NCBI GenBank assembly: GCA_900321775.1
Contig: ONXE01000026.1
Coordinates: 1-27,621 of the forward strand
Source: an uncultured Bacteroidales bacterium
GTDB lineage: Bacteria > Bacteroidota > Bacteroidia > Bacteroidales > Paludibacteraceae
Direction: 5' to 3'
Length of the DNA: 27,621 nucleotides
Part shown: piece by piece, positions 6,869-13,467 of the stretch
How positions within the stretch are numbered: the stretch's first letter is position 1
Layout of the letters: the number at the start of each line of letters is the position of its first letter
The notes under the pieces: model-generated
What the model saw: the letters and a program-made list of their open reading frames with translations, nothing else
Databases searched by the model: none
What the model was told of the DNA's origin: nothing
Program-made: the position numbers and the translations under genes

Positions 6869-9081
6869 CAGTTACCTAACTCAGAGTGGAATTTGATGCG
6901 TACGAGTCGCACTTCTATCTCGGTGATATCGTCTTCGTCCAGTTCTTTCATCGCTACCTTGACACTGTCGGTTGAAGCATTGCGGAAATAGTCGAAGATC
7001 TCCTCTACCTTATCCGGGTCCATAATCTCCTCGATGAAGTAATTGATGTTCAGTTTGGTTCCACTGTAGATGATAGCTTCTATCTCGTCCAGCAGCTCGT
7101 CCATATCCATACCTTTCGACTCGGCCAAATCGTCCAGGTCTTTCTTGCGGTCAATGGCTTGGATAATGCTTATCTTGTTCTGGCTGTTCTTGGCAACCGT
7201 CTTGAAGCGCATGTCCTCCGGACGGATGATTTCGTTCTCTTCCACGTACTCTTTGATTACACGGAGGAACTCGGCGCCGTAGCGTTTGGCTTTGCCCGCG
7301 CCCACACCCGGGATGTTTTGCAGCTCCTCCATGGTGATGGGGTAAGTGGTGGCCATAGCCTCGAGGCTCGGGTCCTGGAAGATGACAAAAGGCGGCACGT
7401 CCATACGTTTGGACAACGTGCGTCGGATGTCTTTCAGTATGCTGAACAGCACTTCGTCCGCAGCGGCACTGCCTCCGATTTCTGAAATCATCTCTTCGTC
7501 TTCGTCGGTCTCTCGCTGCAGCGGTACTTTGAACTCTACAGGTTTCTTAAGGAATTTCTTGCCGGCAGTAGTCACTTTCAGGTTGCCGAACGACGAGAGG
7601 TCTTTCTTCAGATACCCCTCCAGCATAGCCTGACGAATGATAGCCTGCAATGTGGCCACGTCCTCGTCTTGTGCTGCACCGAACAGCTCAAGTTCGGTGT
7701 GGTCATAGGTCAGCACAGCCGTGCTCTCCACGCCCTTGAGGATATCGATATAATGTTCGGTTTTGAATTTCTCCTTCAGTTCCAGCACCAGTTCGATAAT
7801 GGTCTGCAGTAGTTCCTGCTCGTCCACCATGAAATGCTGTTTCTTGCAGTTGTCGCAGTTGCCGCACGACTCGCGGTCATACTCTTCGCCGAAGTAGTGA
7901 AGCAGGAAACGGCGACGGCAGATGGTGCCTTCGCAGTAACTTTTCATCTCCTCCAGCAACTGTTTGCCAATCTCGCGCTCGTTACCGGTCTTGTCCTGCA
8001 TAAATTTCTCCAGGCGCCCCAGGTCTTTGTTGGCGTAGTAGCAGATGCATTGTCCCTCGCCGCCGTCACGACCTGCGCGGCCGGTTTCCTGATAGTAACC
8101 TTCCAGCGACTTGGGCACATCGTAGTGAATCACGAACCGTACGTCGGGTTTGTCAATACCCATACCAAAGGCTATAGTTGCCACGATAACCTGACATTCC
8201 TCCATCAGGAACGCGTCCTGGTTCTTTGTCCGCTCTACGCTTTCCATGCCTGCGTGGTAAGGCAACGCCGTAATATCGTTCTCTCTGAGAATAGCCGCCA
8301 GGTCCTCTACGGTCTTGCGGCTTAGACAATAGATGATGCCCGACTTGCCTTCCATGTTCTTCTTGATGTAGCGGATGATATCCTTATCTACATCATTGGT
8401 TTTGTTCCTTACTTCGTAATACAGGTTCGGGCGGTTGAACGAACTCTTGAAGACCTGCGCATCCATCATACCCAGGTTCTTCTGGATATCTTTCTGTACC
8501 TTGGGCGTAGCGGTGGCTGTGAGGGTGATAATAGGTGCGCGGCCGATTTTCTCGGCTGTAGGCAGGATATTGCGGTACTCCGGACGGAAGTCGTGACCCC
8601 ATTCCGAGATACAGTGCGCCTCGTCCACTGCGTAGAAACTGATCTTCACCTGCTGAAGAAACTCCACATTCTCCAATTTCTGCAAACTCTCCGGAGCTAC
8701 GTAGAGCAATTTGGTCTTCCCTGCCAGGATATCGTCCTTCACTGCCTGAATCTCAGGGCGCGACAGCGATGAGTTGATGAAATGGGCGATGCCGTCCTCA
8801 TCGGAGTAGTTGCGCATCGCGTCCACCTGATTCTTCATCAACGCTATCAGCGGCGAAATCACTATCGCCGTACCTTCCATCAGCAGACTCGGCAATTGGT
8901 AACAAAGACTCTTGCCGCCGCCTGTAGGCATCAGTACAAATGTGTCGTTCCCGTCCATCAGGTTGTTGATGATGGCTTCCTGGTTTCCCTTGAAGCTGTC
9001 AAAGCCGAAATAGTGCCTTAACGCCTCGATCAGTTCTTCGTGTCGTGTCATTTTATCTGTTTCGTGTCGTGTCAAAATCAT
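6868..9081 (-). CDS. recQ: RecQ ATP-dependent DNA helicase
   Basis: A superfamily 2, 3'-to-5' DNA helicase acting in recombination and replication-fork repair. Up to 737 residues: Walker A MPTGGGKS (about 51-58), the DEAH box in DEAHCISEWGHDFRPEYR (about 152), the helicase C domain with YYQETGRAGRDG, the RecQ zinc module CRRR ... CGNCDNC (about 386-410), winged helix, HRDC domain (LEAMATTYPITMEELQNIPGVGAGKAKRYG), and the C-terminal extension usual in Bacteroidota. Two in-frame ATGs compete, at 9081 and 9051. They lie on a duplicated 14-base stretch, so the protein begins MILTRHETDK-MTRHEE. Relatives begin only a few residues before the helicase domain, so 9051 is quite possible. Its promoter is at 9149-9180. 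The stop overlaps the rimO start by one base, making recQ the first gene of a maintenance operon. Confidence 0.97.
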   Translation of the reverse strand: MILTRHETDKMTRHEELIEALRHYFGFDSFKGNQEAIINNLMDGNDTFVLMPTGGGKSLCYQLPSLLMEGTAIVISPLIALMKNQVDAMRNYSDEDGIAHFINSSLSRPEIQAVKDDILAGKTKLLYVAPESLQKLENVEFLQQVKISFYAVDEAHCISEWGHDFRPEYRNILPTAEKIGRAPIITLTATATPKVQKDIQKNLGMMDAQVFKSSFNRPNLYYEVRNKTNDVDKDIIRYIKKNMEGKSGIIYCLSRKTVEDLAAILRENDITALPYHAGMESVERTKNQDAFLMEECQVIVATIAFGMGIDKPDVRFVIHYDVPKSLEGYYQETGRAGRDGGEGQCICYYANKDLGRLEKFMQDKTGNEREIGKQLLEEMKSYCEGTICRRRFLLHYFGEEYDRESCGNCDNCKKQHFMVDEQELLQTIIELVLELKEKFKTEHYIDILKGVESTAVLTYDHTELELFGAAQDEDVATLQAIIRQAMLEGYLKKDLSSFGNLKVTTAGKKFLKKPVEFKVPLQRETDEDEEMISEIGGSAAADEVLFSILKDIRRTLSKRMDVPPFVIFQDPSLEAMATTYPITMEELQNIPGVGAGKAKRYGAEFLRVIKEYVEENEIIRPEDMRFKTVAKNSQNKISIIQAIDRKKDLDDLAESKGMDMDELLDEIEAIIYSGTKLNINYFIEEIMDPDKVEEIFDYFRNASTDSVKVAMKELDEDDITEIEVRLVRIKFHSELGN
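9037..9074. repeat. 14-bp direct repeat at the recQ start
   Basis: TTCGTGTCGTGTCA occurs at 9037-9050 and again at 9061-9074, 24 bases apart and in frame. It duplicates the codons for Thr-Arg-His-Glu and yields two candidate recQ start codons. Confidence 0.8.
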
Positions 9082-9148
9082 CTGTACGAATGGCTTTTAT
9101 GCAGGCCGGAACGTAGGTTCTACATGCCCTATTTTTCCATTCGCGCTG

Positions 9149-9180
9149 CAAAGATAATACATTTTTTTTAATTATGCAAA
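9149..9180 (-). promoter_or_regulatory. Bacteroidota promoter for the recQ operon
   Basis: Read on the minus strand, a -33 TTTG (9180-9177) and a -7 TATCTTTG (9156-9149) are separated by 20 bases, followed by GCAGC. This is the Bacteroidota sigma-70 form. Transcription would begin near 9142, leaving a leader of about 60-90 bases before recQ. Confidence 0.8.
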
Positions 9181-9265
9181 TAAAATGTAAGAAAAATGCA
9201 AAAAAAATGCACGGACCCCATTTTATGGCAGTCCGAGCATAAAAGTTACAGTGCTTCTTCGCGGG

Positions 9266-9553
9266 TCAGGTACTCCGATAATACCAGGCTAACGCCACCA
9301 GCGTCACTTGCGCCACCAGAATCAGGGGCACGCCGTACTTGAACTTTTTGTGCATCGTCTTGTGGTGCCATACCTTCATGCCCAATAAGGCTCCCACGCT
9401 TCCGCCGACTACGGAGAACCACATCAAACGGGCTTCCGAAACCCGCCATTTGTTCCGCTTGGCCTTCCATTTGTCTATTCCGTACAAAAAGAACGTAATC
9501 ACGTTGATTGCCGCGAGATAGCCCAAGATGATATACGCCACTTCTTTATTCAT
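9266..9553 (-). CDS. DUF1294 family small membrane protein
   Basis: A 95-residue hydrophobic protein with the DUF1294 pattern: an N-terminal membrane helix (VAYIILGYLAAINVITFFLY), then GIDKWKAKRNKWRVSEARL, a second hydrophobic segment with GGSVGALLGMK, the HHKTMHKKF motif and a last hydrophobic helix. That gives about three or four membrane segments. The family is widespread and its function is unknown. It probably shares the promoter at 9720-9751 with the short secreted-peptide ORF, whose stop lies 10 bases upstream. No regulatory element other than that promoter is visible. Confidence 0.9.
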   Translation of the reverse strand: MNKEVAYIILGYLAAINVITFFLYGIDKWKAKRNKWRVSEARLMWFSVVGGSVGALLGMKVWHHKTMHKKFKYGVPLILVAQVTLVALAWYYRST

Positions 9554-9563
9554 TCCTTTGGCA

Positions 9564-9695
9564 TTAACGAGTCTCTCCGCAAGGGAGATTTAGAGGGGCT
9601 ACCACCCTGACATATCTAAGCACCGGCACACCCGCTGCATGCAAACATAGCGCCAGGATGCAGGGCATCGTTAATACGAATAATCTTTTTTTCAT
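9564..9695 (-). CDS. Possible 43-residue secreted peptide
   Basis: The ATG at 9695 follows the promoter at 9720-9751 by about 20 bases. The product begins MKKRLFVLTMPCILALCLHA, a plausible signal peptide, leaving a mature part of about 23 residues (AGVPVLRYVRVVAPLNLPCG and three more). The last third is encoded by the stretch CCCCTCTAAATCTCCC plus a small hairpin (TCTCC / GGAGA), a type of sequence I recall as common between genes in Bacteroidota, so the C-terminus may be repeat DNA read by accident. It could be a real small secreted peptide, a decayed gene, or simply the leader of the DUF1294 transcript. The in-frame upstream ATG at 9770 lies upstream of the promoter and is rejected. Confidence 0.4.
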   Translation of the reverse strand: MKKRLFVLTMPCILALCLHAAGVPVLRYVRVVAPLNLPCGETR

Positions 9696-9719
9696 TGTGT
9701 CTGTTTTTGTTTTGTGGTG

Positions 9720-9751
9720 CAAAGGTACTGCTTTTTTTTGACATGTGCAAA
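9720..9751 (-). promoter_or_regulatory. Bacteroidota promoter for the DUF1294 unit
   Basis: On the minus strand: -33 TTTG (9751-9748), a 20-base spacer CACATGTCAAAAAAAAGCAG, and -7 TACCTTTG (9727-9720), followed by CACC. The spacer resembles those at 26674 and 22325. Confidence 0.85.
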
Positions 9752-9846
9752 TTTTTTGAAAAAAAATCAAATGAGCCCCATTTTTGCTTTGGGACTCTTT
9801 CTTTTTTTGTTGTATCGCTACAGTCTAATTTTGGATGAAGTAAGAA

Positions 9847-9890
9847 GTATGTGATTAGTATGCGATTAGTATATGATTAGTATATGATTT
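9847..9890. repeat. Four 11-bp tandem units
   Basis: The units are GTATGTGATTA, GTATGCGATTA, GTATATGATTA and GTATATGATTT, end to end. Eleven bases is about one helical turn, so the A/T steps would face the same side of the helix. It lies mid-way between divergent promoters. It could be a set of protein-binding iterons, phased bending DNA or a neutral repeat. Confidence 0.85.
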
Positions 9891-9967
9891 GCGAACTCCC
9901 TCAATACACACCCATAACGGAATCATTTGTAAAATTACAATAAAATAACTGTAAATTTTATAAAACG

Positions 9968-10048
9968 ATGAGCAACGTTAAATGGATTAGCCCCGTCGCC
10001 GAAATACACGTGTGCCCTTTGGCCGACTCACACAAAAATGTGGGATGA
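9968..10048 (+). CDS. Possible 26-residue peptide
   Basis: The ATG at 9968 opens 26 codons to a TGA: MSNVKWISPVAEIHVCPLAD, then SHKNVG. The pattern of polar start, Ile-Ser-Pro, then alternating Ile/Val resembles the many short Bacteroidales peptides that begin 'MKK.Y..P.IEV', a likeness I hold from memory only. A weak promoter-like pair (TTTG near 9927, TAAATTTT near 9953) lies upstream. The ORF is too short for coding statistics and could be chance. Confidence 0.3.
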   Translation: MSNVKWISPVAEIHVCPLADSHKNVG

Positions 10049-10070
10049 TGGAATTTTTTTTCGTTTTCTC

Positions 10071-10101
10071 TTGCACAATTCAAAAAAAAGCAGTACCTTT
10101 G
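10071..10101 (+). promoter_or_regulatory. Bacteroidota promoter for the secreted protein - msrA - xpt operon
   Basis: -33 TTG (10071-10073) and -7 TACCTTTG (10094-10101), followed by CAGC. The upstream box and spacer, CTTGCACAATTCAAAAAAAA, recur exactly in the prmA promoter at 22384-22414. The leader to the ATG at 10142 is about 35 bases. Confidence 0.85.
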
Positions 10102-10141
10102 CAGCTCAATTCGCGAAAAGAGATACAATAGTTATTTTATC

Positions 10142-11125
10142 ATGAACAGAATACTTACATTTTTGGCCGTGGTACTATGCATGGCCGCACAAGGGCTGCA
10201 AGCCAAAGAGGCACCAATTGTCATCCCTGCAGTCGACACCGTCATCAACAAAACGGCTTACACAATTCAATCGCAGGGCGTGACCATCTCCGTCTCGTAC
10301 GGATCGGCCTATCCTGCAACGCACGAGTGGAACAACCTGGGACAAACCTATTTTGCCTGTCTGGCCGGCGGAAGCATGACCATCAGCTCGGCTGACTCAA
10401 TCAAAGGCATCGCCATCAACGGGTGGGTAAAAAAGAATTTTTCCGCCGACTCCGACTATGGTACAATCGACTATATGTCAGATGAATACGATGACACTAC
10501 CGGTGAGCCCGTCTTGACCATCTCGGACATCAACAACGACTCGGTGACCATCAGTTGCGTCAACCAACTCCGATGCTTCAGCGTCGAGGTGTATTTCACG
10601 GAAAACCCCGGCGAAATCTCCGGCGAAGTGACCGACACCGTTCGCTTTACTGCCGTAACGGTACAGGCTGCAGACTACTCGGAAGACACCACGTTTTCCA
10701 CTCCCGGGCACTATAGTTATTGGCTTTCGTTGGCTCCGGCGGAGGGCTATCCTGTCGTTTGGCTCGACATGTATTCGGCAGTGCAGGGCGACCTCAGTGG
10801 CGAGTACTCGCTCTACAATTTCAACGTGGGCGACTACACCTACGTGCAACTCAGTTCTGACGAAATGGATTACGAGTATGCCTACGACCAGGAGTTTACC
10901 ATTCGCAAAACCGATGCCGGCTACCATGTCGAGGGTTGGATTGTTTGCGAGAACGAAGTGCAGTACGCGTTTGTCTATGACGGACCGATAGCCCTCAACG
11001 CAGAAGATGCTTTGGAGAGCCTGCCAGAAGACTCGACAGCGCTGCGCAAGCTGTTGCACAACGGTCATCTTCTCATCTTGCGCCACGGTCGCACCTACGA
11101 TACAACCGGCAGAATACTGCGATAA
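10142..11125 (+). CDS. Secreted protein of unknown function with a conserved-type C-terminal tail
   Basis: A 327-residue exported protein that I cannot assign to a function. Residues 1-21 (MNRILTFLAVVLCMAAQGLQA) form a signal peptide. Two beta-rich regions follow (about 30-155 and 165-290), rich in Thr, Ser, Asp and Tyr, without catalytic motifs I recognise. The end, LLHNGHLLILRHGRTYDTTG plus RILR, matches the 'NGxLxIxRxGxxYxxxGxxv' tail found on many Bacteroidales secreted proteins, which I take as a family-wide surface-targeting or anchoring tail (inference). It is the first gene after the promoter at 10071-10101, and msrA follows 24 bases after its stop. Pairing with MsrA may be functional or incidental. 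Confidence 0.85.
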   Translation: MNRILTFLAVVLCMAAQGLQAKEAPIVIPAVDTVINKTAYTIQSQGVTISVSYGSAYPATHEWNNLGQTYFACLAGGSMTISSADSIKGIAINGWVKKNFSADSDYGTIDYMSDEYDDTTGEPVLTISDINNDSVTISCVNQLRCFSVEVYFTENPGEISGEVTDTVRFTAVTVQAADYSEDTTFSTPGHYSYWLSLAPAEGYPVVWLDMYSAVQGDLSGEYSLYNFNVGDYTYVQLSSDEMDYEYAYDQEFTIRKTDAGYHVEGWIVCENEVQYAFVYDGPIALNAEDALESLPEDSTALRKLLHNGHLLILRHGRTYDTTGRILR

Positions 11126-11149
11126 TAACAAGCATTTCAAAAACAACAT

Positions 11150-11662
11150 ATGACGCGTAAACACATATATTTGGCCGGAGGATGTTTCTGGGGAACGGAG
11201 CATTTCTTCAAGCAGATAAGCGGAGTGGTGGAGACCGAAGTGGGCTTTGCCAACGGGCAGACGGAAAACCCGACCTATGAACAGGTCTATACCGATCAAA
11301 CCGGCTATGCGGAAACGGTACACGTGGTGTATGATGCCAAAGTGGTGAGTTTGGAGTTTCTGCTGAGAATGTTCTTTGTGGCGATTGACCCTACCAGCCT
11401 CAACAAACAGGGCCACGACGAGGGTACACGTTACCGCACCGGCATCTATTTTGCCGACCCGGCAGACTTGCCCGTCATCGAGCGTATCTACACCGAACAG
11501 CAGAGCAAATACGCTCAGCCTTTGGTAGTGGAGAAGTTGCCGCTGCAGAATTTCTATCCCGCTGACGAATACCATCAGGACTATCTTGATAAGCATCCGG
11601 ACGGCTACTGCCACTTGCCTCTGGCTTTGTTTGAGTTTGCGCGGAACAACAAACCCAAATAG
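11150..11662 (+). CDS. msrA: MsrA, peptide-methionine (S)-S-oxide reductase
   Basis: Reduces the S epimer of methionine sulfoxide in proteins, repairing oxidative damage. At 170 residues it is the single-domain form. The catalytic Cys is C12 in GGCFWGTEHFF. A later resolving-type Cys is C154 in DGYCHLP. The family stretch TGYAETVHVVYD and the Asp-Pro-Thr-Ser motif are present. There is no signal peptide, so it is cytoplasmic. It lies 24 bases after the secreted protein and 10 bases before xpt, so the three are probably one transcript. No MsrB domain is fused here, unlike some Bacteroidota versions. Confidence 0.97.
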   Translation: MTRKHIYLAGGCFWGTEHFFKQISGVVETEVGFANGQTENPTYEQVYTDQTGYAETVHVVYDAKVVSLEFLLRMFFVAIDPTSLNKQGHDEGTRYRTGIYFADPADLPVIERIYTEQQSKYAQPLVVEKLPLQNFYPADEYHQDYLDKHPDGYCHLPLALFEFARNNKPK

Positions 11663-11672
11663 GTGATTTTTT

Positions 11673-12245
11673 ATGGAGGAACTCAAACAACGTATTCTGC
11701 GGGAAGGCAGAGCAAAAAAAGAGGGGAATCTGGTGTTGGTGAACAACTTTCTAAACCATCAGTTGGATCCGCAGTTGATGATGCATTGTGCGCAGGAGTT
11801 TGCGCGAATGTTTGAAGGCCAGGGCATTACGAAGATTGTTACTATCGAGGCTTCGGGTATTGCGCCGGCAATCATGATGGGCTATCTGATGAACCTGCCG
11901 GTGGTTTTTATCAAGAAAAACGACCCCAAGAATGTAGAAGATACGTTCAGATTGTGGGTCTATTCGTTCACCAAAGCCGACAACACTACGGTCTGTATCG
12001 CCAAGAAGTTCCTTACCGACAAAGATTGCATCGTCTTTATCGATGATTTCCTGGCAGACGGCCATGCTGCGGGCTGCGCTATCGACCTATGCAACCAGGC
12101 CGGAGCACAAATCGCCGGCATGGGCTTTCTGGTGGAGAAGGGTTGGTGCAAGGGGCACAAATTTCTGCAGTCCCATGGCATCACATTCCACTCTCTGGCT
12201 GTCATCAAACAAATCAATGACGACAACACCATGGAACTGGAATAA
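11673..12245 (+). CDS. xpt: Xanthine phosphoribosyltransferase
   Basis: Purine salvage enzyme converting xanthine and PRPP to XMP. The 190 residues match the Xpt family length. The type I PRTase PRPP loop is IVFIDDFLADGHAA (about residues 112-125). The N-terminus (MEELKQRILREGRAKKEGNL), TIEASGIAPA and the VVFIKKNDP stretch are typical of Xpt and not of adenine or hypoxanthine PRTases. It begins 10 bases after msrA, shares that operon and closes it, since prfB has its own promoter. In Bacilli xpt is often under a purine riboswitch; none is visible here. Confidence 0.95.
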   Translation: MEELKQRILREGRAKKEGNLVLVNNFLNHQLDPQLMMHCAQEFARMFEGQGITKIVTIEASGIAPAIMMGYLMNLPVVFIKKNDPKNVEDTFRLWVYSFTKADNTTVCIAKKFLTDKDCIVFIDDFLADGHAAGCAIDLCNQAGAQIAGMGFLVEKGWCKGHKFLQSHGITFHSLAVIKQINDDNTMELE

Positions 12246-12308
12246 GTCAAATCATTCGGGCTGGCAAAGACGAAACTTATAAAAAATTTTCACTTTTCTT
12301 GCAAAAGA

Positions 12309-12340
12309 TTTGCGTATGTCAAATTTTATTTGTACCTTTG
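12309..12340 (+). promoter_or_regulatory. Bacteroidota promoter for prfB and downstream genes
   Basis: -33 TTTG (12309-12312), a 20-base spacer, and -7 TACCTTTG (12333-12340) followed by CAGCC. It fixes the prfB start: an in-frame alternative start at 12330 would lie inside the promoter, so the ATG at 12366 is used with a leader of about 20 bases. Confidence 0.85.
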
Positions 12341-12365
12341 CAGCCAAATTGATAAAAGTGCTAAA

Positions 12366-13466
12366 ATGATAACGATAGAACAACTGAAAGACGTGCAGGA
12401 TCGTGCGGAGAAACTGAAGGCCTACCTGGCCATCGACGAGAAGCGCATCCAGCTGGAGGAAGAGGAGCTGCACACGCAGGCTCCGGGTTTTTGGGACGAC
12501 GCCAAAGCCGCTGAAGCTCAGATGCGTAAGGTGAAAAGCATCAAGGCCTGGATAGAGGGCTACGAGTCGGTGCGCAAGGCCGTGGAGGAACTGGAACTGG
12601 CCGTGGAATACTACCGCGAAGAGATTGTGTCCGAGCAGGATGTGGACGACGCCTACGCTCATGCACTCGCCGAGGTGGAAGCCCTCGAGATGAAGAACAT
12701 GCTGTCCGAAGAAGAGGACCAGATGCCCGCAGTGCTGAAGATTGTCGCCGGAGCTGGCGGTACTGAGGCGCAGGACTGGGCAGAACAGCTTATGCGCATG
12801 TACCAGCGCTACTGCGAGCGTCACGGATACAAGGTCACCATCACCAATCTCCAGGAGGGCGACGAGGCCGGTATCAAGACTGTCACGTTCAACGTGGAAG
12901 GCGATATGGCCTACGGTTACCTCAAAAGCGAGAACGGCGTACACCGTCTGGTGCGCGTCTCGCCCTATAACGCCCAAGGCAAGCGCATGACATCCTTCGC
13001 TTCCGTCTTCGTAGTGCCACTCATCGACGACTCTATCGAGGTGGAAATCAATCCCGCAGGACTCAGTTGGGACACTTTCCGCAGCTCCGGAGCCGGTGGA
13101 CAGAACGTCAACAAGGTGGAGTCCGGCGTTCGTCTGCATTACAAGTTCGTGAACCCGCTGACCGGGCAGGACGACGAGATAGTGATAGAAAACACCGAGA
13201 CGCGAGACCAGCCTAAGAACCGCGAGAACGCCTTGCGCCACTTGCGTTCGCAGTTGTATGAACTGGAATTGGAAAAACGGCGTCAAGCACAAGCCAAAGT
13301 AGAGGCCGGTAAGAAGAAAATCGAGTGGGGTAGCCAGATTCGTTCCTACGTATTCGACGACCGCCGCGTCAAGGACCACCGCACCAACTACCAGACCAGC
13401 AACGTGGGCGCTGTGATGGATGGCGACTTGGATGAATTTATCAAAGCCTATTTAATGATGAACTGA
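12366..13466 (+). CDS. prfB: Peptide chain release factor 2
   Basis: Class I release factor for UGA and UAA codons. It has 366 residues from the ATG at 12366, fixed by the promoter just upstream. The catalytic GGQ is at residues 244-246 (GAGGQNVNKVES). The stop-codon recognition tripeptide, SPF in E. coli, is SPY here (199-201, VSPYNAQGKRMTSF), which I recall as usual in Bacteroidota. The gene is open throughout. In E. coli and many other bacteria an in-frame UGA near codon 26 forces a +1 frameshift that autoregulates RF2; the matching stretch here (KAYLAIDEKR) has no CTTTGA. RF2 is therefore made without that feedback. The next gene's ATG comes one base after its stop. Confidence 0.97.
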   Translation: MITIEQLKDVQDRAEKLKAYLAIDEKRIQLEEEELHTQAPGFWDDAKAAEAQMRKVKSIKAWIEGYESVRKAVEELELAVEYYREEIVSEQDVDDAYAHALAEVEALEMKNMLSEEEDQMPAVLKIVAGAGGTEAQDWAEQLMRMYQRYCERHGYKVTITNLQEGDEAGIKTVTFNVEGDMAYGYLKSENGVHRLVRVSPYNAQGKRMTSFASVFVVPLIDDSIEVEINPAGLSWDTFRSSGAGGQNVNKVESGVRLHYKFVNPLTGQDDEIVIENTETRDQPKNRENALRHLRSQLYELELEKRRQAQAKVEAGKKKIEWGSQIRSYVFDDRRVKDHRTNYQTSNVGAVMDGDLDEFIKAYLMMN

Positions 13467-13467
13467 T

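Larger units (their letters stand above)
9696..10141. other. 446-base divergent intergenic region
   Basis: It separates the minus-strand DUF1294 unit from the plus-strand secreted-protein operon. It contains promoters facing outward at each end (9720-9751 minus, 10071-10101 plus), four 11-bp tandem units (9847-9890), A/T-rich DNA around 9920-9965, and a possible 26-codon ORF at 9968-10048. I see no tRNA fold and no riboswitch that I recognise. Confidence 0.7.

Noticed and set aside
9102..9125. AGGCCGGAACG word shared with 2370 and 5227
   Set aside because: Eleven bases, two of the copies inside coding sequence; compatible with chance and codon bias.
9847..9890. CRISPR array or replication origin iterons
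   Set aside because: Units are contiguous with no spacers, and there are no cas genes, dnaA or DnaA boxes nearby.
10478..11746. A 422-codon minus-strand frame over the secreted protein and msrA
   Set aside because: Crosses two real genes and has no family likeness; open only because of codon bias.
12252..13379. A 375-codon minus-strand frame over prfB
   Set aside because: Antisense shadow of a certain gene; its start is unrelated to any promoter.
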